Shown here: one piece after another, positions 1 through 5,935 of the stretch | How the letters are laid out: each line of letters starts with the position of its first letter | How positions within the stretch are numbered: the stretch's first letter is position 1 | DNA from: Bacteroidales bacterium | GTDB lineage: Bacteria; Bacteroidota; Bacteroidia; Bacteroidales; Muribaculaceae | DNA length: 21,368 bases | Direction: 5' to 3' | NCBI GenBank assembly: GCA_004557565.1 | Contig: SFGS01000039.1 | Coordinates: 1-21,368 of the forward strand | The notes under the pieces: model-generated | The model's database searches: none | What the model was told of the DNA's origin: nothing | What the model saw: the letters and a program-made list of their open reading frames with translations, nothing else | Translations under genes and position numbers: made by a program

Positions 1-482
1 ATGCCGCCGTTGGCCGGTAGCGTTTCGTCTTTGAGTTTCTGATAGTCGATGAATTTAGCCTCGTCAACGAGCAGCCACGAGAGCGTGAGCGAGTTTGAGC
101 TGCCGGGGCGGTCCTGAGATATAATCACGGCGACCGACCCGTTATAGAAAGATATGACGTGTTCATAATCGTTCGGCTCGATGATAGGGCGAGCAAACGA
201 CTTGGGCGGACGGCGACCGACAACGTAATGCACGCCGTGGATATAGCCCCAGCGTTTCCACGCAGCGAGCAGTCCCGGCAGCGTGTTGGTCAAACCGTGT
301 TTGAACGTCGGCACCACGATGCCGCCGGTCGAGCCGGGCATACGTTGCATATTACGCAAAGCAAACGGAGCGGCGATGCTGTCCGTCTTGCCTGTGCGTC
401 GCCCTGCTACAATGACGGTGGTGTTAGCACCGATAAGCTGCGTCAGCCGCTGCGGATTATTGAAGTAAATCTTCTTCGCCAT
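1..482 (-). CDS. Phage terminase large subunit, N-terminal part (runs off window)
   Basis: This frame is open from an ATG at 482 to the window edge and gives the first 160 residues. Seen: a Walker A motif AGRRTGKT at residues 26-33 and a Walker B-like LLVDEAK with the acidic pair at 140-141, in the order and spacing of a terminase ATPase domain. In that family the protein is the packaging motor that translocates phage DNA into the prohead and cuts the concatemer; the nuclease domain would lie beyond the left edge. The start overlaps the end of the upstream 213-aa gene by 26 bp, as expected for a coupled small/large terminase pair. This marks the left end of the window as prophage or prophage remnant. 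The family is well supported; whether the phage is functional cannot be judged here. Confidence 0.85.
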   Translation of the reverse strand, partial: MAKKIYFNNPQRLTQLIGANTTVIVAGRRTGKTDSIAAPFALRNMQRMPGSTGGIVVPTFKHGLTNTLPGLLAAWKRWGYIHGVHYVVGRRPPKSFARPIIEPNDYEHVISFYNGSVAVIISQDRPGSSNSLTLSWLLVDEAKFIDYQKLKDETLPANGG

Positions 483-1098
483 CGTCATTGTCGTTTTTGG
501 TGAGAGGAAATAGCGTGTCAAATTCGAGGTCCGCTTCCTCGAACTCCACATCTTCGATGTCGAGCGTTTCGGCACGATATTTCGCAATCATATCGGAGAT
601 TTTCTGCTGAATGTTCGGGATAGGCTTAATGCCAAGCACCGTGGGGTCGTCCGTTGCCGTGAACGGCTGCACCACGATAAGCTCGTAAGGCAAAGTCTGC
701 TCGTCCTCCAAATCAACGCGGTTGTATTTGGCATAGGACGCAGCGGCACGTTCCATCGTCTTCGTGTCGCCCTTTGCCTGAGCCTTGGCATAAGTCTTCA
801 TAATCATCTCGTTAAAACGCCAGCGGTGGAAATCGCGGCTTGCCGAAGCGAGCAGAGGCATAAGCGTTTTCACGACAGCGAGGTCGGAATAAGCTGTCAC
901 TTTGGAAACAGAGTGCCGCTGCATCACTTCCGACACAAACTCGCGGTCAGTGCCACCGGGATTTGAGAGAAACCAATTATACATCTCACGCACACGAACA
1001 ACCTTATCCACAATGGCTTGTGGATATTTTTGCTGCAAGTCCTCGACTTTAGTAAAAAGTTCGGTGCGGCATACTTCGAGTGCGGAAGGAGTACCCAT
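457..1098 (-). CDS. Probable phage packaging protein (small terminase candidate), 213 aa
   Basis: A 213-aa soluble protein. Around residues 48-75 there is a helix-turn-helix-like stretch (TDREFVSEVMQ...VSKVTAYSDL), and the last 50 residues are strongly acidic (EDVEFEEADLEF, then NDNDDGEED). It overlaps the start of the terminase large subunit by 26 bp and starts 2 bp after the 91-aa gene, so the three are almost certainly co-transcribed and probably translationally coupled. DNA recognition plus its position directly before the large terminase suggests the small terminase or an accessory packaging factor. I do not recognise a named family from the sequence, so the role is inferred from context and the HTH-like pattern. 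Confidence 0.7.
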   Translation of the reverse strand: MGTPSALEVCRTELFTKVEDLQQKYPQAIVDKVVRVREMYNWFLSNPGGTDREFVSEVMQRHSVSKVTAYSDLAVVKTLMPLLASASRDFHRWRFNEMIMKTYAKAQAKGDTKTMERAAASYAKYNRVDLEDEQTLPYELIVVQPFTATDDPTVLGIKPIPNIQQKISDMIAKYRAETLDIEDVEFEEADLEFDTLFPLTKNDNDDGEEDLLQ

Positions 1099-1100
1099 GG

Positions 1101-1376
1101 CTATTCGTCGTCCTCCATGTCGAGCAAGTTGCGGTGAGCGTTCTCGATAGCGAGCGGCGAGCCGACCTGTGCAAGCATCATTTCCTGCGAGTGCAGTTTC
1201 ACCTTAGAGCCGGCTTTGCCACGGCGATACGCCTTAGAAACTTCACTCGTGCGGTCGGCGATGTCCTCACGCAGCACATCAGCCGGAATGTCGAGAATGA
1301 CCGCCATATCGGAAATTTTGAGGTATATGCTCGCAAATTTTTCAATCTGCGTTAGTTCTTCATTGGAATAATTCAT
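1101..1376 (-). CDS. Small phage-operon protein with HTH-like N-terminus, 91 aa
   Basis: A 91-aa protein, first gene of the minus-strand packaging operon. Residues 15-45 (KFASIYLKISDMAVILDIPA and onward) read like a helix-turn-helix of the kind found at the start of small terminases; residues 50-65 are basic (YRRGKAGSKVK), and the C-terminus ends in DMEDDE. It stops 2 bp before the 213-aa gene. Either this or the next gene could be the true small terminase, or the two functions could be split between them. The ATG at 1376 is only 18 bp from the start of a divergent lipoprotein gene, so both promoters must be packed into or beyond that gap. The function is inferred from neighbours only. Confidence 0.65.
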   Translation of the reverse strand: MNYSNEELTQIEKFASIYLKISDMAVILDIPADVLREDIADRTSEVSKAYRRGKAGSKVKLHSQEMMLAQVGSPLAIENAHRNLLDMEDDE

Positions 1377-1384
1377 TAACTTTG
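1377..1384 (+). promoter_or_regulatory. Possible -7 promoter box for the lipoprotein gene
   Basis: TAACTTTG matches the Bacteroidetes -7 consensus TAnnTTTG and lies 10 bp before the ATG at 1395. The -33 position is poor (TTAG), and the predicted leader would be almost absent. One of the following in-frame ATGs (1398, 1401) may be the real start. Confidence 0.35.
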
Positions 1385-1394
1385 CGGAAATTTA

Positions 1395-1745
1395 ATGATG
1401 ATGAAATACTTAATTTATATTTTATTCGGATTTACTTTGGTTTCTTGCAATCAGAGCAAGATTGATGAACTTGAAAAGGAAGTCCAGACCTTAAAAACTG
1501 AAAATAATGCTTTGAAGAATCAAATTTCTGAAATGCAAGACGTAATTATACAATATGAGAATTACGTTAATGCTCAGCGCAACTATTCTGCACAAATACA
1601 AGCTCAGCAGCAACAAAGGAATTTTCATCAACAAAATGCGCAGCAACATTTGCGTGATGCAGAATTTTGGCGACAAAATGGAAATGAGTTCCTTTACGAA
1701 AGTCATATGCGTAATGCGCAGCAAGAACTCAACAATTTACCATAG
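1395..1745 (+). CDS. Small coiled-coil lipoprotein, 116 aa
   Basis: A 116-aa predicted lipoprotein on the strand opposite to its prophage neighbours. Seen: a short basic start, a hydrophobic segment and a lipobox-like LVSC, with the lipidated Cys near residue 18. Then comes a heptad-like coiled coil (residues 22-55, ELEKEVQTLKTENNALKNQI) and a Gln/Asn-rich tail (AQQQQRNFHQQNAQQ). The gene is clearly more AT-rich than the terminase genes, which fits a cargo or moron-type gene acquired separately by the prophage. The family has no name that I recognise. A phage lysis (spanin-like) or surface role is possible but not supported by a specific motif. Three consecutive ATGs leave the exact start open by two codons. 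Confidence 0.65.
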   Translation: MMMKYLIYILFGFTLVSCNQSKIDELEKEVQTLKTENNALKNQISEMQDVIIQYENYVNAQRNYSAQIQAQQQQRNFHQQNAQQHLRDAEFWRQNGNEFLYESHMRNAQQELNNLP

Positions 1746-1749
1746 TCCA

Positions 1750-2271
1750 TCACTTGAAGGAAATTTTTTGCTCAAATAAATCATGGAGTGGAACGGAATG
1801 GTTTGTGATTAAATCATTGACTTGGTCGTATAGCGAAGCGAATATGGCCGGATCGGTAGAAACGAAAGCCGATTCGTGGCGGTTGCCACGGGTCAAGTTC
1901 TGCGAGGTTATGACCGAAACAGTATCTCCGGCTTCGGATTTTACTAACAAAATCTTACTATGATTATCTGCGAGGTAGGTGCGTTCGATAACTTGGGTGA
2001 TGAACGCCCAAAGTTTGAGCGTCTTGTTGGTAGCCTTGTGGTCGAGCACAAGGTTAATCCGGCTCACGCGCTTATCCTTTGTGATGAAGAATAAGCGTCG
2101 AAGAAATTCCTCCGAGATGGAGAAAGAAGTCTGCCAGACTTCTGCGACCCCGACCTGTTCGAGAATCCATTCGAGAATGTCGGCGACTTGCACCGCATTG
2201 CTCAAATAAGCCTGAAAAGGATTATCGGCAAGCGGTCGGAGAATTTCGGAGATTGAAGCGGAGCGTTTCAT
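1750..2271 (-). CDS. Phospholipase D-like domain protein, 173 aa
   Basis: A 173-aa protein with one half of a PLD-type catalytic signature. H104-x-K106 occurs in DNHSKILL and is followed about 17 residues later by TSQNLTRGNRHE, which corresponds to the conserved S-x-N of HKD enzymes. The Asp normally found six residues after the His/Lys pair is absent (Lys111 follows ILLV). PLD-fold proteins of this size act as homodimers on phosphodiester bonds in nucleic acids or lipids; related small ones occur in Bacteroidales mobile DNA. Here the enzyme may be active as a dimer, altered, or only structural. It ends 4 bp after the convergent lipoprotein gene and lies 69 bp downstream of the 204-aa gene on the same strand. 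No signal peptide is seen, so it is probably cytoplasmic. Confidence 0.65.
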   Translation of the reverse strand: MKRSASISEILRPLADNPFQAYLSNAVQVADILEWILEQVGVAEVWQTSFSISEEFLRRLFFITKDKRVSRINLVLDHKATNKTLKLWAFITQVIERTYLADNHSKILLVKSEAGDTVSVITSQNLTRGNRHESAFVSTDPAIFASLYDQVNDLITNHSVPLHDLFEQKISFK

Positions 2272-2340
2272 TGAAAAACATTAAATTTGCGGTAACATTC
2301 GCGAGAATGTTTTTTAATTTTGTAATCGGAAGGCATCTGT

Positions 2341-2955
2341 TCAGGCAGATGTCTTCTTTTTGCTACCGGCGGCGGAGCGGTTTGCTTTGGCAGATCGCGA
2401 GGGCTTGGCTTGGGGCGAAGAAATTACGAAGTGGTCGTATTCCTCCCAGTTGGAATGCAACTTTTTGTCGAGCGTTATAAGTTCTTTCAGGAACGGATAA
2501 CGCTCGGAGTCCGGGCAGGTCGCATTGTCAAGCGATAGCGAGCGTAGTCGCAGATGCAGCTCGCGCATACGTTGGAGAATCGAAAGGTTCTCAACGTATT
2601 TCGCCTTGATTTCATCGGGGAGCGAATCGTGGTCTTCGCGCTTGCCAAGGCGACGTTCATCTTCCGGCACGGTAGAAGCATCATCGGTCAGATGATGCTC
2701 GTCGGCAATGGTCTGCACCTGTGCGGCCATTTCTTCGACCTGCGCATGGGTCAGGGCTTGAACACGGAAGTTGTAATATTTTTGAAGTTGGTACTCGATA
2801 ACGTCATGGCGACGGTCGAGGGCGGCAACAATATTCTTGTAAAGAATTTGATTGCCCGACAACTTCAAAAGATAAAGTGCGCCGACTGCATAGTCGCGCT
2901 CGTCTTCGTGCGTTTCAAGCCACAGGCGTATCTGTTCAGTAAATTTGTGGTCCAT
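2341..2955 (-). CDS. Hypothetical accessory/prophage protein, 204 aa
   Basis: A 204-aa soluble, mostly helical, charged protein that I do not recognise. The first 30 residues (TEQIRLWLETHEDERDYAVG and onward) resemble a folded N-terminal domain. The middle is highly charged, and the C-terminal 25 residues form a basic Lys/Ser/Ala-rich tail (RSAKANRSAAGSKKKTSA) that could contact nucleic acid. There is no signal peptide or membrane segment. It sits in the minus-strand series of prophage-like genes between a secreted protein and the PLD-like protein. A 15-bp-stem hairpin followed by six T residues ends immediately before its ATG, which is unusual and may control its expression. Phage DNA metabolism is a guess from context only. 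Confidence 0.6.
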   Translation of the reverse strand: MDHKFTEQIRLWLETHEDERDYAVGALYLLKLSGNQILYKNIVAALDRRHDVIEYQLQKYYNFRVQALTHAQVEEMAAQVQTIADEHHLTDDASTVPEDERRLGKREDHDSLPDEIKAKYVENLSILQRMRELHLRLRSLSLDNATCPDSERYPFLKELITLDKKLHSNWEEYDHFVISSPQAKPSRSAKANRSAAGSKKKTSA

Positions 2956-2996
2956 AAAAAAGTAAGTTTGCTGATACTACACAGCAAACTTACTTT
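2956..2996 (-). terminator. Hairpin plus T-run abutting the start codon of the 204-aa gene
   Basis: A perfect 15-bp inverted repeat (arms 2959-2973 and 2982-2996, 8-nt loop), read on the minus strand, is followed by a T-run that ends right at the ATG (2955). It has the form of an intrinsic terminator for the upstream 258-aa gene. Its position at the start codon also allows an attenuator or initiation-blocking role for the downstream gene. Confidence 0.7.
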
Positions 2997-3023
2997 AAAG
3001 GTTAAATGTCTGAAAAGACGTTA

Positions 3024-3800
3024 TTATGTTGGACTGGTTATGAAATTAACCAGCAGAACATGAGGCTTAGGGAAGAAGTAAAAATGTATCAACATATTTT
3101 TATTTTCGTTCGATAGTTGTACAAAATATTCACATTCCAAAACACCATTTTCGTCTTGTTTCCACGGCTCGCCCAAGTGATATGCTGTTTCCAACATTGT
3201 AGTTAGGGGCTTTAGGTCTGCAATAACAGATGTCGCAGTAGCATTATCCTGAAGCTGAATTGCTACCTGATACTGTTTATCGACTGATGAAAGCTCTTCA
3301 ACTTTTTGTTCCCGGATGAATCCTTTAAGCATATTTACACTACTCCAAACAACCGCTCCTTGTAATTTTTCATCAAAGGATGTCGGGAGTGTAAGTTTAG
3401 GAGAATTGGAGGGACTATCACTAATGTATAAAATATGATTATCAGGTTGGTAAACCATTGAAAGTGCTCTGTTAGACCCATCCTTAGCTAAATTGAAGTT
3501 ACACAAATAGCCATTGTCTAATACTTTCCAAGGCATTAATGAGTGATAGTAATTTTCTATATCTATCATTAGTGGGCTGAGAGCCTTGGTAATTTCATAA
3601 TGTGAGAAATTATCGGGAAGCGCGATTTGCGTTTCACGATCGTTATTATCTTTTGTTTCTTCTTTTATTATAAAGCCGCCCGTCTTTGAAACACATTCAG
3701 TAATAATTTCATGAACGAGTGCATCTGAAACGGGTGTTTGTGCACTGCTAACTAAACAAGTCAGAAGAAAAACGTATAGTGTAACAATCTTAGTTTTCAT
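3024..3800 (-). CDS. Secreted protein with internal duplication, 258 aa
   Basis: A 258-aa protein with a clear Sec signal peptide (TLYVFLLTCLVSSAQ, likely cleavage near residue 20). The mature part seems to contain two copies of a domain of about 75 residues: residues 57-127 and 177-254 share the pattern PL-x-IE/LE-x-YH-x-PWK-x-D/E-NG-x-L-C. No catalytic motif is evident and I do not know the family. The gene is AT-rich compared with the packaging genes and is a likely cargo gene of the mobile region. A TACCTTTG -7 box sits right before its start, and a strong hairpin terminator follows at 2956-2996, so it is probably transcribed on its own. A periplasmic or outer-membrane-facing location is inferred from the signal peptide. 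Confidence 0.65.
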   Translation of the reverse strand: MKTKIVTLYVFLLTCLVSSAQTPVSDALVHEIITECVSKTGGFIIKEETKDNNDRETQIALPDNFSHYEITKALSPLMIDIENYYHSLMPWKVLDNGYLCNFNLAKDGSNRALSMVYQPDNHILYISDSPSNSPKLTLPTSFDEKLQGAVVWSSVNMLKGFIREQKVEELSSVDKQYQVAIQLQDNATATSVIADLKPLTTMLETAYHLGEPWKQDENGVLECEYFVQLSNENKNMLIHFYFFPKPHVLLVNFITSPT

Positions 3801-3804
3801 GGCA

Positions 3805-3812
3805 CAAAGGTA
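3805..3812 (-). promoter_or_regulatory. -7 promoter box of the secreted 258-aa gene
   Basis: TACCTTTG on the minus strand matches TAnnTTTG exactly and lies 4 bp before the ATG. No good TTTG is present at the expected -33 position. The spacing implies a very short or absent leader. Confidence 0.4.
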
Positions 3813-3830
3813 CGAAAAATCTGCTAATTT

Positions 3831-4340
3831 TCATAATTTATTGTTTATGCCTGTGAAGAATACGAGGTTTTTGCCGAGAGGATTTAATAATTCTCGCATC
3901 GAGATCATAGTCGCGCCGGTAGTAACAAAATCGTCGAACACGATTATGTTACTCTCGGTGGGCGCTTCTTTGCCAAAGGTGAACACCGCCCCGATACGAT
4001 GCTTCGAGTGGCACTCGGCAATATCTTCGTAGAACGGTATGCCGAGAAGCAAGGCGAGCCGTGCGGAAATGAGCGAAGCAAAGTTGCGCACCTTGTGGCG
4101 ACGCTTGGGCGAGGTAACGATGCACCAGTCGCCACCCGCGAGCGAATGGCCGAGAATCTGACCGACGAGCTTTGCGACGTTGGTAGCGAAAAACTCCACC
4201 ATATCGGGGTCGCTCTTAATGTCGGTCAGAGTCCGACCATAGAGCGATTTTTTCCAGAGCGATATGATTCCGCAAACCAAAGGGACGGTTCTTTTGGTTT
4301 GCTGGTATGCTTTTGTTGCAATAAGCAAGCAATGTGTCAA
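3831..4340 (-). CDS. ComF-like phosphoribosyltransferase with repeat-derived 5' end
   Basis: The C-terminal part is a type I phosphoribosyltransferase fold: NIIVFDDFVTTGATM is the classical PRPP-binding loop (hydrophobic strand, two acidic residues, TTGAT), preceded by CIVTSPKRRHKVRNFA as in ComF-like proteins. The family usually transfers or binds PRPP; ComF itself is linked to DNA uptake. The 5' end is abnormal. The longest frame starts with a TTG at 4340 inside the 218-bp miniature element, and about the first 23 residues (including TKRTVPLVCG) are translated from the element and its terminal palindrome. The first in-frame ATG is at 4202, inside the conserved region. The original N-terminus has therefore probably been lost, and the gene may be a pseudogene or start internally. 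A promoter could be supplied by the element. Confidence 0.6.
   Translation of the reverse strand: MTHCLLIATKAYQQTKRTVPLVCGIISLWKKSLYGRTLTDIKSDPDMVEFFATNVAKLVGQILGHSLAGGDWCIVTSPKRRHKVRNFASLISARLALLLGIPFYEDIAECHSKHRIGAVFTFGKEAPTESNIIVFDDFVTTGATMISMRELLNPLGKNLVFFTGINNKL
4273..4301 (+). repeat. REP-like palindrome, copy 1
   Basis: Arms CAAACCAAA and TTTGGTTTG (perfect 9-bp stem) around an 11-nt core GGGACGGTTCT. It is an exact inverse of copy 2. Confidence 0.9.
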
Positions 4341-4461
4341 CGCATTTGAAATATGTCAGGGGCATTTACCTACATGATAACGCACATTCATTCCGCATAA
4401 GCGCATTTTTTACATATTAGATGCGTGGTATATGTTTGCTTTTCAATTAGATAAGGAAATA

Positions 4462-4490
4462 CAAACCAAAAGAACCGTCCCTTTGGTTTG
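4462..4490 (-). repeat. REP-like palindrome, copy 2
   Basis: Same 9-bp arms as copy 1, with the core in the opposite orientation (AGAACCGTCCC). All 29 positions are the reverse complement of copy 1. Confidence 0.9.
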
Positions 4491-4576
4491 TGGGCGGTGA
4501 AATTTGGCACGAAAATTGCGTATATTTTACACGAGAATAGTCTCGCATAATACTAAAAACACAAAAGACAAAAATT

Positions 4577-5914
4577 ATGAAACCTACAAAAAACCATGTT
4601 TACTGCCAGTCGTGCCATAAGTCAAAAATCCAGTTTGACACAAAGAAAAAGGCTGACAGTTTTATAAAGTATAACGCTGACGAAATTTATGAGACATCTG
4701 GTCATGCTCCGGTAAGAAGTTATTATTGTGTGACGTGCTGTTGCTGGCATGTCACAAGCAATCCCTCACAAGAGGTGGGTGAGCGTTTGGACCGCCGTGA
4801 CCGAAAGAGTTTGAAGACAATTATTGACCTTGAAAGTGCCGAACAACTAATGCAAGACTATTTGACGAAAATTCGCCAGTTGGTGAAACCCATTGAAAAA
4901 GATATTAAGAACAATAAAATAGATGATGCCTGGGAAAAAATGCACGAGATGCGCCGATATCGCAATGCAATGCGCCGATTAAGTGTGAACTCGCTTTCAG
5001 CAAAGGCGACAAGGAAGTTGAATGAAGCAACCGAAGTGTATGATAGCACTAACATATATCTCAAGCAGGAGACTGTTCTTGCTAAATTTAGTTACGAGGA
5101 ACTGCAAGAAATCATTAAGCGACCTCATAAAAACAAGTATGAGCAGCATATAGCTACCTTAGCCGAGAATAGCGCTAAACGACTTGAACTCGAAATGGCG
5201 AAAGAGAAAGCAAAACTTGTAATTGAAAATAATCCCCTTTTCCATAAGCATCTAAACCTCGGACAAATAGAAGATGCCGAGAAAATGCAGAATCATGCGT
5301 TGAGTGTGCTTAGGCTCCTCATTAAGGTTGGTTATAAACAAAGTGGCATTGATAAGGTTAAAGCAATGTGTGAAAATAACGCGAAATGGCTGGCCGCCGC
5401 AATGGCTGCCAAGCAAGGCGATGAGGCGGCATTGCTGCAATGTGGCCTTAGCGCAAACGATGTGCAAAAGGCTCAAAAATGGATTGAGGATTATGTGACT
5501 TTATCGGAACTCAACGATCGTATTGCTGGCCTTGGTTCCATTAAAGATAGTAAAGAGTTTACCGAAGCTGTGGAGCAGTGTCGCTCGATTATAAAGGAAC
5601 TGCAACACAGCAGTGGCAACACAAATCGATTTAAGGAGTTCAACATAAAGTTGAACAAATTACAAAAAGAAAGAAAAGACGCAATAACTGCCGCCGAGGC
5701 TGAGCAAAGGAAGATGCAGAAAACAATCCTTCTTGAGATTATCGGGAAGATTGAGACAATGGAGAGCGCATATAGTTGCGGCGATGTGTCGGCGTGCAAG
5801 CAACGCTACGGTGAATGCAAGAACTTGTTCACTAAATTAAATAGCCATGACGACGATGCCCACATCGTGGAAATGTATATAGAATCATGGCACGAAAGGC
5901 TCAAAGCCGTGTAA
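4577..5914 (+). CDS. Cys-rich N-terminus plus long helical protein, 445 aa, unknown
   Basis: A 445-aa protein not recognised as a named family. The N-terminus holds two metal-knuckle-like Cys clusters, C10-x-x-C13 (YCQSCHKSKI) and C51-x-x-C54-C-C-W-H58 (YYCVTCCCWHVTS), separated by about 40 residues, so a zinc-ribbon-like fold that could bind nucleic acid is likely. Residues 80-445 are almost entirely charged, predicted helix/coiled coil (many EKAK, KELQ and LNKLQKERKD stretches), with a short Ala-rich segment around residues 270-290. It has no signal peptide. It stands alone on the plus strand, next to the miniature element and convergent (21 bp) with the following minus-strand operon. A small hairpin (CGAGA-ATAG-TCTCG at 4532-4545) lies in its leader. 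It is probably accessory or prophage cargo; a DNA-binding or scaffold role is inference only. Confidence 0.65.
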   Translation: MKPTKNHVYCQSCHKSKIQFDTKKKADSFIKYNADEIYETSGHAPVRSYYCVTCCCWHVTSNPSQEVGERLDRRDRKSLKTIIDLESAEQLMQDYLTKIRQLVKPIEKDIKNNKIDDAWEKMHEMRRYRNAMRRLSVNSLSAKATRKLNEATEVYDSTNIYLKQETVLAKFSYEELQEIIKRPHKNKYEQHIATLAENSAKRLELEMAKEKAKLVIENNPLFHKHLNLGQIEDAEKMQNHALSVLRLLIKVGYKQSGIDKVKAMCENNAKWLAAAMAAKQGDEAALLQCGLSANDVQKAQKWIEDYVTLSELNDRIAGLGSIKDSKEFTEAVEQCRSIIKELQHSSGNTNRFKEFNIKLNKLQKERKDAITAAEAEQRKMQKTILLEIIGKIETMESAYSCGDVSACKQRYGECKNLFTKLNSHDDDAHIVEMYIESWHERLKAV

Positions 5915-5935
5915 TACCGTTGCTTTGGGTGAGGA

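Larger units (their letters stand above)
4273..4490. mobile_element. 218-bp miniature element with inverted 29-bp REP-like ends
   Basis: Two 29-bp palindromic repeats (4273-4301 and 4462-4490) are exact reverse complements of each other and bound 160 bp of non-coding, AT-rich DNA. The same palindrome in the same relative orientation flanks the RAYT transposase gene at 20105-20990. The arrangement is that of a BIME/MITE-like non-autonomous unit mobilised in trans by a RAYT. The internal sequence shows no clear similarity to the internal sequence of the larger cassette. It lies over the 5' end of the phosphoribosyltransferase gene and 86 bp upstream of the 445-aa gene. Confidence 0.7.

Noticed and set aside
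2294..2315. AACATTC-GCGA-GAATGTT hairpin with T-run on the plus strand
   Set aside because: The T-run is on the plus strand, but no plus-strand gene ends here and the minus strand has no T-run; it is too short to call a terminator.
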